Program-made: the position numbers and the translations under genes
Source: Taxillus chinensis
Taxonomy: Eukaryota; Streptophyta; Magnoliopsida; Santalales; Loranthaceae
NCBI GenBank assembly: GCA_023512835.1
Contig: CM042092.1
Coordinates: forward strand, 26,299,543-26,363,542
DNA: 64,000 nt
Direction of reading: 5' to 3'
Shown: in pieces, positions 11,184 through 23,100 of the stretch
Layout: each line of letters opens with the position of its first letter
Numbering within the stretch: the first letter of the stretch is position 1
Notes under the pieces: generated by a model
What the model was told of the DNA's origin: nothing
Seen by the model: only the letters and a program-made list of their open reading frames with translations
The model's database searches: none

Positions 11184-14100
11184 GCCTGTACTTGTTTCCC
11201 TCTTTTACCGTGCTCCCTTTATTTTATTTTTTAAATTTCCTACGCGTCTTCCAAACTCGTTTCACTTCATGTGGAGCTAATCTGATCTCTAGCATGGTGT
11301 GTGTATGACATTTTATTTGATGACGCCTTCTTCTCACTGTGGTCAACCTTTCCGCACAAATTCCCAAAATTTGAGGTTGGATCTAATGAATGACTTAAGC
11401 CGTTTATCAACTCTAGACTAGATTTGTCGATTGGGTATTGGGTATTGGATAGTGATTTGATTTTCAAAAACTACAATGCTTGACACTGCGTTTTTCATAG
11501 CACTGTCATATCTTCCGTAGAACCAAAGCAACTTGCTACCAAGCTTATTCAATCCTTCAGAATTGTTAGATAGCTGTCTTATTGAAACTGTGCGTGTTTG
11601 TTCCAACAATACTATACCTGATGTAAAGAAAGGTTAGTTATCTGGATAAAAAATGAAGGTGCATACATGGGATATTATTATCACCGTTTTGAATAATGAT
11701 GTTTATATGGCTGATTTCTCAAAGAAACACCTGTTCTATTTACTGACAGACTTCAGCAATACAAGTTGGTCGAGATGAAACTTCTTGCCCAGCAGAGAGA
11801 TCTTCAGGTATTTACCGTCATTGATTTATTTTGTTTTACCCACTTTGCGATCCACACCTGATTAGTTCTTATTTGCTTACGCAGTTTCCATACCTTAGAA
11901 TATTATGGTAAATGTTTAAAACCTGTTCAAAGATTCAGGGTTATGTGGTATATATTTGTGTCAAAGATTTAGTGAAGAAGTCCTTGGAAGAACAATATTA
12001 CTTGGAGATTTTTAGGATAATTCTAACAATGATGCTGTTTTCCTCGTCACATTTAACTATTGGAGTATGATGAGTTTTCTTGCTAGGCCTGATATGATTT
12101 TCTGCTTTTCAATTTGAGTGTGTGGCCTTCACTCAGTTCTACTCTTTTACAAACTGCATCGTGAAATTGTCCATTTTCAATTCAGTGGTTAGTTTGACTT
12201 GTGTGTAGATGCCATGATCTTCTTTGTGCCTCATTTATATACATTTAAGTTAGTTTTCTTGTTAATGTTTTTCAGGCAAAGATCCCGGATATTGAAAAGT
12301 GCCTAGACATTGTTGCCACCTTGGAAGTTAGGAAGGGGACTGGTGAGGTTTGTATATTGCACACCCCCCTTTTTTTTCTCTCTTTTTGTGGACTTAACTT
12401 ATTTAATTTTATATTGAAAAGTTAAGGTAAGTAGCAGTTGATATGCCATTTTTATTAGGCTATCATGTTCAAGTATAATGAATATTAGAGTATGCATTTA
12501 TTCCTATGGAAGTGAAAAACAAGAACTAAAGAGAGAGAGATGAAGCCAAAAAAAACATATTTCTCCCCTTATGGTTCATAACAATAGAGGTTTGTTCATG
12601 GTTTAAAAAAGCAGCCTAGGTATTTACCCAGGTAGAATAGGGCTCCCCTTGTACTGATTTGTGCAAAAATGGACTTGGAAAAACGATCTTTGTAGATTTC
12701 ACTAACTAGTTGGCCCTTGGACTGCCTTTGTTGGCATTGACCACATATATATATATATATATATTATGTTTTGTTTTTTTCTTTCAATAACTTTTGGCAA
12801 ATTAAGGAGAAAGACATTGAATTTGAGGCACAAATTTATTTAAACTTGAGATTTATGTTAATCATATATATCTTTCGGATTCTTTGTTTTATATGTTATA
12901 AGAAGAAAAGAAGAGAAAAGGATGCATAAATCATCAAACTCTCTAGGTTAGCACACATTGTTATTTATAATAATAGTGAGGGTACGTAATAATATGGTGG
13001 ACATATAATAAATAATAAACTAACTGATAACACCCCCCTTAAAGCTAAGGCAAAGATATTAATCATGCCAATTTGTTACATATAAGGCAAACCCATTGTC
13101 CAGCTAAGGATTTAGTAAACACATTGGTTAGCTAGTCTCTAGTACAAACTTGTGAGAGTGAGATTTACACCCTCCTTGAAGCAGCTCAACAAGATGACAA
13201 CCAATTTCAATGTGTTTTTTTTTTGTGAAACATGAGATTTAAAGCAATGTAAGTTGTTGAACTACTATCACACCAAGGTAAAGTGGGACCACTTAACCCA
13301 TATCCAACCTCATGAAAAAGATATCTAATCTACATAATATCTTAGGTGATTGTGACAATGGCCCAGTAATTTGCTTTAACCCTACTTCTCGCAATAATGT
13401 CTTATTTTATACTCTTCCATAAAACCATAAAACTAAACTACCACCAACATATAAAGCCTACCTAGAATTCATAGCTGCAAGGGATAAGAAAAGCTAAATA
13501 AATGCCATTTTTTAAACCAGAAAGAAGTTTTCAAAATAATCAAGACAACGTATTTGAACATATCCCTTAGCTACCAGTGAAAGCACAAGGATTGGCCTTT
13601 TATAGAAAACATCCAACAAGAGCCAATAACCTGAGCACTAAGAGGCGGATCAACTAAGGATCAAGTTTGGTTGTGTTTGAGGGCGTACATCTCCTCTATG
13701 GATGAACCCTAACCTGGATGTTGAAGAGCGATGGTAACAAATATAGGTAGACAAATAGCTTTAATATTAGCCACAAAAGGTAACGAACTCATTTATAAGC
13801 CCTTGGAGGCATATGTATAGAGAGGGTGAACCCTACAAATACAATAGTTCTCATAGAGAAATAAGTTGATTAGTTGTAGTAATATTGATAGGTGGATTAG
13901 GTTGTTGAGGGACGGGCGACGAGCACCATTGGAGGACCCTAGAGAGACTATCTCAATCAGAGATCTAGCAATGGGGGCAGCGTCTGATGAAGGAGAGGTA
14001 GTGAACTGGAGGGGAGTTTGGTGGGGGAGAGTCGGCAAGAAGAGGGTCAGAAGAGGTAGATATAGGTTTAGATATGTTTGGGACAAAATCGGAGGAACTA

Positions 14101-17100
14101 GAGCATGGTGCAAAAAAGTAAGACCGGCTCTATGAAGGTACTGGGTGAGAAGAGAGCATTCTACTTAAGGTTGGAGTGTAATACCAATAACCCGTTAGGA
14201 CTTATGAGTAAGCAAGGAAGACTCATTTTAGACTTTGAGGATTTAGTTTTTAGACACCCGGACAACTATCATGGACAAAATAAGTGCACCCAAAAAGTTA
14301 TAAGACCGGCTCTATGAAAGTGATTGGCCGAGTGAGCATTCTCCTTAAGGTAGGAGTGTGACACTAATAAGGACTTACAAGTAACCAAGACATTTTAAAG
14401 CTGAGGCTTTAGTTTTAAGACACTTGGATGAGTATCATGGACAAAACAAGTGCACCCAAAACATTTTGGAGGGAGAACAAAAAGAGTGTGATTAGGAAAG
14501 AGGAGCATCACCCATAAGAGATTAAAGAGGCATACAATTGATAGGATAACATGTTGTAAGAGTTCACCCCTGGAACTTGCGGGGAACATATATATATATA
14601 TATGTGCACAAGCAATATCCGTAAGCTAATGATTCTTCTCGCTTAGTAATATCATTTTGTTAGGGTGTGTAAGAACAAGAAAGACAATGATGAATATCAT
14701 GAGATTGGAGAAAATAACGAAAATGATGTGATAGACATTCCCTCCTATGGTCTGGTTGTAGAGCTTGAATTTTTACTATCAAATTGAGTGCTAATAGAAA
14801 AATAAAATTCATGGAACATAGAATAGAACTCGGAAAGTTCTTTTATTAAGTAACTAAAGGATATTTTTGTAAAGTCATCAACCGAGAGTACATAATAGTG
14901 GAAACCATAGACAGAATCAAACTAGGTCTCTTGATATCAGTGGACCAAGTTAAATACATTGGCTCTTTGAGATACATTGGGTGTTAAGAAACACAATTTT
15001 GCTTGACAAGCTGGTAGGACTTGCAATTTATTGTAGTCTCAAAACAAAAACAACGAAACAATGACCGCAACATAGACCAAGAGCGATGTCCTAGACAATA
15101 TTGAATGTCTACAATGTATGTATGTCTTTGTCACTAGTGCGGTCGGAATAGACACAATCTAGATGTGAATAGGACTAACCGATCAAATTTATTGGCAAAG
15201 GGTTTAAAATCCTCATAATATCCTGGGTGCAAAAGAAGTACAAAGCTATTGGACAACTTCTCGGTGTTACTTATGTGGGGTACGAGGGGGATATTACTGC
15301 TTTGCTCCAAGACATTGAGGCCCGCCACGTGCAGTGCCGCTCTAATGTTGGTCGGGCTCCGAAGCCGTCCCCTAGAGGCCTGTCTGGGTCTACCGGTCTA
15401 GGGAGCTGAAATGTCTTGTTTCCACGGTGAATTATGATGGCAAAGGTTCTTTGCCGGGGAGGAATCTTTTGGTTGTTCCATGAATTGTAAGCTCCTTTCA
15501 TGGAATGTGTGGGGTTTGCATGATTGGGATAAGCTTGTGTATTCAGAACTTGTTGGTGGAGTGGCGTGCTGATCTGATTTGTTTCCAGGAGACCAAGTTG
15601 GAAGCTTTCTTGGTCTTTGACATTCGGAGTCTTTGGCAGTGTCCTTTTGCAGATTGGGTGTCTTTGCCCTCGGTTGGCGCTTCTGGTGGTATTTTGGTCA
15701 TGTGGGATACTAGGGTGTTGGAGAAGCTGGATGTGGTTGTTGGGGATTTTTCAGTTTCTTGTCGTTTCGAATGTTGGGGATCAACTTGAGTGGATGTTCT
15801 CGGGGGTTTATGGCCCTCATACTGTGCGGGATCGGTGTTTGACGTGGGAGGAGGTCACAAGCATTCACTGTTGTTGGACTGTGCCATGGTGTCTTGGTGG
15901 GGATTTTAATGTGGTGCGGTTCCCTTCTAAGAGGGTGGGCTCTCCCCATATCTCTGCTTCGATGTTTGGTTTTTCGGACTTCATTGCTTTGAATGGGTTG
16001 GTGGATCCTCCTTTGCCTGGCACGTTTACGTGGTCCAACAATAGGGTTTCTGCCTCTTTCTCTCGACTCAATCGTTTTTTGTTTACTGCTGAGTGGCCTG
16101 GGTGGTTTGCTTTTATCGTTCAGCGGCGGCTGTGTCGACTCCGTTCTGATCTTCTTGTGGCCTTGGATTGTGGTCCTGTTTGTAGCTCCCGGCGGCCTTT
16201 TCGGTTTGAGTTGATGTGGTTTTTGGCTGATGGTTTTGTTGACCGAGTTCGGGAGTGGTGGGAGTTCTACCTGGTGTGGAGGGGTTCCTAGCTTTGTGTT
16301 TGTTGCCAAGTTGCGGCTCTTGAAGGGGGACTTGCGTAAGTGGAATGTTAATGTCTTTGGGCACGTTCTCTCTCGCAAGCACTCATGTATGGCGGAGCTA
16401 GAGGCTCTTGATCGGGCCGCTGCATTACGTCCTTTGTCCCCGGAGGATGCGGGGCAGCGTGTGGCCTTGACTACCCAGCTTGAGAAGCTACATGTGCAGG
16501 AGGAGATCTCTTGGCGTCAGAGGTCTCATGCTTTGTGGTTGAAGGAGGGGGATAAGAATTCTCATTTCTTTCATTCTTTGGCGAATTCCCACCGGCGCCA
16601 AAAACTCCATTGGGGTTATGCAGTTGGATGATGGTTTGTCTTCTGATTAGGGAGCTATTTGGGAGCATATTGTTCATTTTTATGAGGGCCTTTTCAGGGA
16701 GGATGGGGTCCGTCGGCCTCTTATTGACGAGCTTCCTTTTGATGCTCTTTCTTGCGAGAATACATCGTGGGCCGGACTGGCCTTTTTCGGAGGAGGAGAT
16801 TGAGCAGGCTGTTCGTAGTTGCAACGGGAACAAGGCCCCTGGTCCCGATGGATTTCCCCTTGCTTTTTATCAGCGTTGTTGGAGTGTGGTGCGATCAGAT
16901 GTCTTGGCGGTTTGTGCCGAATTTTATGAGCATCACTCTTTTGAGCGCATTCTCAATGCCACTTTTCTTGCGCGTATCCCCAAGAAGCATGGGGCTACGG
17001 CTATTCGGGACTTATTAGTTTAGTTGGTGGTATGTATAAAATCATTGTTAAGCTTCTGGCTCGTCGGTTGCAGGGGGTGCTCGAGAAACTCATTTCCCCG

Positions 17101-20100
17101 TCCCAGAGTGCCTTCATTCATGGTAGACAGATCCTTGATTCTATCCTCATTGCTAATGAGTGCCTTGATAGCCGATTGAAGGACTCTCTCCCTGGCTTGT
17201 TATGCAAGTTGGATTTGGAGAAGGCCTATGATCATGTTCATTGGGATTTTCTCCTTTTTCTTTTGCGGCGGTGTGGCTTTTCTCCTTGGTTGAAGTGTTA
17301 GATTTCTTTTTGTATCTCTACTGTCCGCTTTTCGGTGTTGGTGAATGACAGCCCCTGTGGCTTCTTTTCGAGTTCTCGCGGCCTTCGTTAGGGGGATCCT
17401 TTGTCCCTGCTGCTTTTCCTTCTCATTATGGAGGCTTTTAGCCATTTGGTTGCTTCTGCTTCCGCTCTTGGATTGCTCTCGAGGTTTTCTGTGGGTTCTT
17501 GTGGTGGCCAGCGTTTGGTGATCTCTCATTCACTCTTCGCGGAAGATACTCTACTTTTTTGTGAGCCTGACCCTGAGCATCTTTTTCATTTTGGTGCCCT
17601 TCTTGTTTGGTTTGAGGCTCTTTTGAGGCTGCACATCAATTTGGGCAAGTCCGAGTTAGTGCCCGTTGGGATGGTGCCTCATTTGAGGAAACTTGCGGAT
17701 ATTCTTGGGTTCAATACTTCTCAGCTGCCTCTTACTTATTTGGGCCTGTCTTTGGGGGCCGCTTTCCAGTGTTCCTCTATTTGGCATCCGATTATTGAGA
17801 AGATGGAACGTCGGCTGGTGGGGTTGAAGTGGATTTATCTTTCCAAGGGTGATCGGCTTACTTTGATCAAGAGCACACTCTCCGGTTTGCTTACCTATTT
17901 TTTCTCTTTTCTCTATTCCTACTGCGGTAGTCTCTCGACTTGAGCGGATCCAGGAGGAATTTTCTTTGGGGTTCTACGGTGGCGGTGGCCCGACCTCATT
18001 TGGTTTGGTGGGTGTCTGTTTGTTGGCTCCTTGCTCAGGGTGGTCTCGGTTATCAAGCGGATCCGTCGGTTTAATGCGACTCTTCTTGGTAAGTGGCTTT
18101 GGCGGTTCGGGCTTGAGAGGGTTGCCTTGTGGTGGCAAGTGATTGTGGGGAAATTTGGTGCCTTGGAGGGGGGTTGGATGTCTCGGTTCCGGCGTGGTCC
18201 TCATGGGGTGGGCTGTTGGAAGGCTATCTGTTCACGATGGGATTCCTTCTCTTAGTTGGTGGCTTATGTTGTTGGGGATGGCTTCTCTATTCGTTTTTGG
18301 GATGATATTTGGTGTGGTTAGGTGCCTTTGAGGGAGGCTTATCCGGAATTTTACCGTCTTGCTTGTCGCAGGGATCTGTGTGTGGCTAATTTTCTATAGG
18401 CTCGTGGGGATTCCTTGCATTGAGAGGTATCTTTTTTTGCGTCCGGCTCAGGATTAGGAGTTGGAATCCTTTTTCTCCTTCTTTGCTCTTTTGTATTCCA
18501 GTCGCCCCTCCTCTCGTGTCTGGACCAATTGTGCTGGCATCATGCTTCGACGGTTGGCTTTAGTGTGCGGTACTTATATTCTCTTCTTACCTCAGACGCC
18601 CCTTTTTGCTTTCTGTGGCGATTGGTCTGGAAGGTTTTGGCCCCTCCTCGGGTGAGTTTCTTTGTTTGGTCTGGGGTGCTTGGGAGGATCCTTACGGCGG
18701 ACAACTTGCACCGTCGTGGTATGGTGGTGGTTAGTCGTTGTATCTTGTGTCAGGCGGACGCTAAATCTATTGATCGCTTTTTTCTTCATTGTCCGTTTGC
18801 CTGGGAGCTTTGGGACATGTTTCTTGGTTTGTTTGGGCTTCCTTGTGTGATACTTCGGGGTGTGATTGATTTATTTTCATGCTGGGCTGGTTGTGTGGGT
18901 CGCCGGTCGCCACTTTGGTGTTATTCCTCATTGTATCTTGTGGTGTCTTTGGCGCGAGCGGAATGCTAGGCTGTTTGATAATCGCGCGCTTTGCGTGGTG
19001 GAGCTTAAGGCCTATGTCTTGCGTTCTCTTCTTGCGTGGCTCTCTGCCTCGGGTTCATGTTTTTCTTGTATTGTGGATGTTGTTGATGGGTGTTACTCGT
19101 TTGTTGTTTCTTATTCTTTTGTTATTTCTCTTTTAGTGCACTTCTTGTGTACTTTCTTTTTAATAAAGTTTATTATTACCTATAAAAAAAGATACTAGGT
19201 GATCGATATTGATATTGTGTAGTGCTTTTTAGAGCTTTGAGATTCTTAATTTGTATAATAGGCTAATCTTAATAAAAAATTAAAACTTGCGCTAGCAAGT
19301 AATTACTCTAATGCTACAATTGACTTGGGAAGACAATGGTTAAAAACCAAAGCTCTTTATCATAATATGCCCTTGTAACTTGGAGTAGATATGTTAATCT
19401 TTCCTAGCTTGTTAAAATGAATCATCGCACTTTGTAATAGATGACTTGGTGAAGATGTCTGCCAACCCTGCAATATGAACGTAAGTTGTATAGTGCCTTG
19501 GATATCTGCATTTGGAAGATGGTTCAAAGTTGAGATCTCAGCATTGTTGCAGACAACTTATCATGTCTTGGGTGAGATGCAACTTTAGTCATTTAATAAT
19601 ATTTAGTTTTTTTTCAAAAAATTAGAAAAAATTAGACAATCTCACTAAAACCATTAAACAAGCAAAATAAATAATTTAGAGCGTATGATATAACTTAAAA
19701 CATTAGAAAAACAAAGGCAATGGTGCACTATTGTAGCATTAAAATAATTATATTTTTAGTTTTAGACTAATAAAACAATTTAAATATATCAAACAAAGTC
19801 TTAAAATTTTTTAAACTCTTGTTTCTTTGATTATGGGTTTTATAATATTAAACACTTTATTTTATTTGAATTAAAAAAAACTAGTAAAGCTATTCTTATT
19901 TATTTTATTCAATCTAACTATTTAAAAAAAACTTAATTATTCTACAAATATTAATCTATTTGTATTTTTTTTGGTTCTTTGGGTGATTGATTGTATGCTT
20001 CGGGTGGGTTGTGTTATTTTTCCATTTGGGATGTTGTGGATGGGTATTCTTTTTGATTGGGTTGTTATTTTCGTTATTGTATTCTCGCTTCTTGTGTACG

Positions 20101-23100
20101 TTTTGATTCTCGTAAATAAATAAATTCTCTTACTTATAAAAAAAAATTAACCTATGGAATGCAAAATTGTCTTTGTGTAGATCCAATTTCTTATTGTACC
20201 ATGATCGGCCAAGATTGAAAGGATGTTTAATCTTAGTCAAAAATAGTTTTTTTATCGCATGATACCAACAATATCATTAGTCATACCCTGCTTCATAACT
20301 AGATCAACCAACAATATCCCTAAAGTGGACTATAGACCACCTTTAGAGAACTAGCTCAATCTGCATTACAAAACGCCTCAATTCGAGTATATCCTTGATT
20401 TCAGTATAAGACACTTTTTCCAGCTTGACTAGAACTTCTCATAGCATAAGCTTCTCACTGAGCAACATGGGAGACTCAAAACATTTAGCTTCAAATGATC
20501 TATTGTCCTGCATAACATCTAACACATACATCCTTTGAGACAAAATTTCCATGCCCATACATGGACACTCCAATGCCAAGAATGTTCCCTAAAGGACTAA
20601 GATTCTTGTCTAAAAGTGGTTGCACAAGAATTCCCTTAGTTCAAAAATACTTGCATGAGAATAATATCATTAATATACACAAAGTAAATATAAACTTCTT
20701 ACAATAGAATTGTGATTAGCATCGATCTATCAACTCTGAGCATAACAAAGCCACATTTCTTGAACCACAACACTAAGCACACAAATTATTATTGGAGGTT
20801 ATACAAGAAATGTTGAAGGCAACAAATCTTCTAAAATCCATTATGAGTAATAAACATTGAATGTGATTCCATATGCACCTTCCCATCTAGATAGCCATTC
20901 GAGTAAACCACAATTCTTGAACCACAACACTAAGCACACAAATTATTGGAGGTTATACAAGAAATGTTGAAGGCAACAAATTTTCTAAAACCCATTATGA
21001 GCTACAAACATCGAATGTGGCTCTATATGCACCTTCCCATCAAGATGACCATTCAAATAAACATTTTTGACATTTAGTTGATGGAAAACTCAACAATTCA
21101 AAGCAACTAGGGATATAAACACCTAGATAGAAGTCATTTTGGCCAGCAGAGAGTAAGTCTCAGTATGATTCAAGCGGGAGAGAAGCCATCAGGATTTACC
21201 TTAATTGTATAAACCAATTTTCCATTTGCATCTAATAGGATGCGTACTTGCCAGGAGAGTATCCAGGTCACACGTATCATTATGGACAAGTGTCTGCATC
21301 TTATCAATCAATTTTTTTGTCATTAAAGAAATTTATTCAGGGTACCTTATTGATCATTAAATCACGTGAACTAGAATGGCTAAAAGGCTTCAGAAACTGA
21401 TTTTGAAACGTAAACTGATTCTAGGGTTTTGGGTAACCCTAATTGGTTGTGCCTGAGTAGAAAAACCTTTATATGAGTCAATTGAAACAATGTCTGAATT
21501 TTAGTTAACAGCTGGAGAGATTGACCCTTGTGAATGATTTTGAACCATTTTTAACATCTCACAAACCCAAGCTTTGTTATTGGTGTTAGAATACTATATT
21601 GCCAATCAATTCCCTCATTCCCTGCATGATGCATCACAAACTGAAGACAATTAGCCACCATTCAGTCTTTGATCCTTGGAGTTCGGGGGAAGTGCAACCC
21701 CTCCCTCTAGGCCCTTAAATCAGACGATAGTTGTTTTGCTCCAAATATGGTAGTTCTGGGCTCTTTCCAACTTCACCTTTGATACTCTTGTAGGGAGTGG
21801 AATCATTTCCTCATAACTTGTAGTCAGAGCAACAACACCTGCAGTACCCATGGCATGTGTTGCTTCTGATCGTTCGACCATAGCTGCGTCCTCTTGTATA
21901 TCATCTCTTTCATAGCTGAGACATTTCTATGTTTTGTGAACAATCTGGCTGTTTCCTCTGGACTGGTATAAAATTGGGAGAATTACACTAGCCTGCACCT
22001 CTGGCCGGACTTCAATTAAGAAGAGTACTGATGGTTAGTATCTTCTGTAAATCGACAGTTCAAGAGCAATAGATTTGTGCACCCATGAAGGGGAAAAAAG
22101 AGAAGAAAAAGAAGAGAAAGAGAGACTGAAGGCCAATCAAAACCATTGGGTAAACTGTAGGCTCAACACCATGTAAATATAATAATAGAGGTTTATCACA
22201 TTAGATAATGTAGTAAGCCTGCTAAGCGCAAGGTAGACTCGTGTTAGCTGCAGCCTGCTCTAATGTAGCAGTGGACTGGCAAAAACTCTCAGCAGTCGGC
22301 CACCAAAACCTCTCTGTTCAGTTGCGGTTGACTGCTCTTGAGCTGTCACCTTCTCTGGGATATTCTATTTTAACAGCAAGTATTCGTTCTGAAATGGTGA
22401 TGCTAATGTGAAGTGATACTATTTCACGTAAAGTGCTTAAACCTTCTACAAGTAATATAAAGAAATTATTAAAATTAAAACTGATCAATAGTTCAAGCTA
22501 AGAAACTGCAGAGTATGTTACCCATTTAAGTTTGTCTAAGAAATGTTTATAATATTTGTATTTTATTGATGTGCACTATACCCATCAGTTAGTATATTGT
22601 ATATTATACCCATCGGTTAGTATATTATATATTATACCCATTGGTTAGTATGTTGTATATGATGGATGTAAGATCATAGGCTAAAGCAAACTAGAATATA
22701 ATCCAAATGAAATTGTTAATTCTAGATTTGATGTATGAGTCTCGTAGCCAGGCTAAGGTTATGTTTGGCTGACTAAAATTTTAACATCTGAAACCTGAAG
22801 TGTATTGAAATTGTGAGATTTGGTAACTAAATTGGAATCATAATTTGTTAGATTGTTTTTTATGGACTTTTTGTGTGCGTTTTGATTCTCGTAAATAAAT
22901 AAATTCTCTTGTTTATAAAAAAAAATGTATATTTATTTACATATTTGTACAAAATTTGATGCTACCCAGAAATAAAATAAAATACAAAAGCCCTCAACTT
23001 TGTGTCTAAACACACTAAAAAATATCCCTAGTTTTTGATCTCTCCCCAACCAGCATCGTCTTCCACAGCAAATGTCAATTGCAACAACAGCATCACGGCC

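Larger units (their letters stand above)
15228..19196 (+). mobile_element. L1-type LINE, 5'-truncated and inactive
   Basis: The order is a short tail of ORF1, an AP-type endonuclease, a reverse transcriptase, a zf-RVT-like region and a 3' end with AATAAA and a short A tail (TACCTATAAAAAAAG at about 19180-19194). It begins abruptly within ORF1, as expected for 5' truncation. The flank after the tail (atactaggtg) has a loose match to atatcctgggtg just before the start, which may be a worn target duplication. ORFs are broken at many points. It lies in sense orientation in intron 3 of PFD3. Confidence 0.85.
19360..21310 (-). pseudogene. Decayed Ty1/copia polyprotein fragment B (RT and RNase H)
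   Basis: On the - strand, RT begins near 21310 with [16 protein letters not shown], where the family has an EM.AL..N.TW motif. It continues with [19 protein letters not shown] near 21070, matching the copia QLDVKNAFLNG motif. A YVDD-like box reading FVYINDIIL lies near 20680. Toward 19500-19380 the reading [18 protein letters not shown] matches the RNase H C-terminal QLADIFTK motif. The order is correct for an element on the - strand. Many stops, a 157-bp tandem duplication and a LINE tail interrupt it. Gag and integrase could not be seen. Confidence 0.65.

Noticed and set aside
11418..11609. ORF in PFD3 intron 1
   Set aside because: Antisense, short, and without motif; it spans ordinary intron sequence.
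15710..16378. Long antisense ORF (222 codons) over the LINE endonuclease
   Set aside because: It is the complement of the LINE ORF2 region, proline- and threonine-rich by composition, and matches no family.
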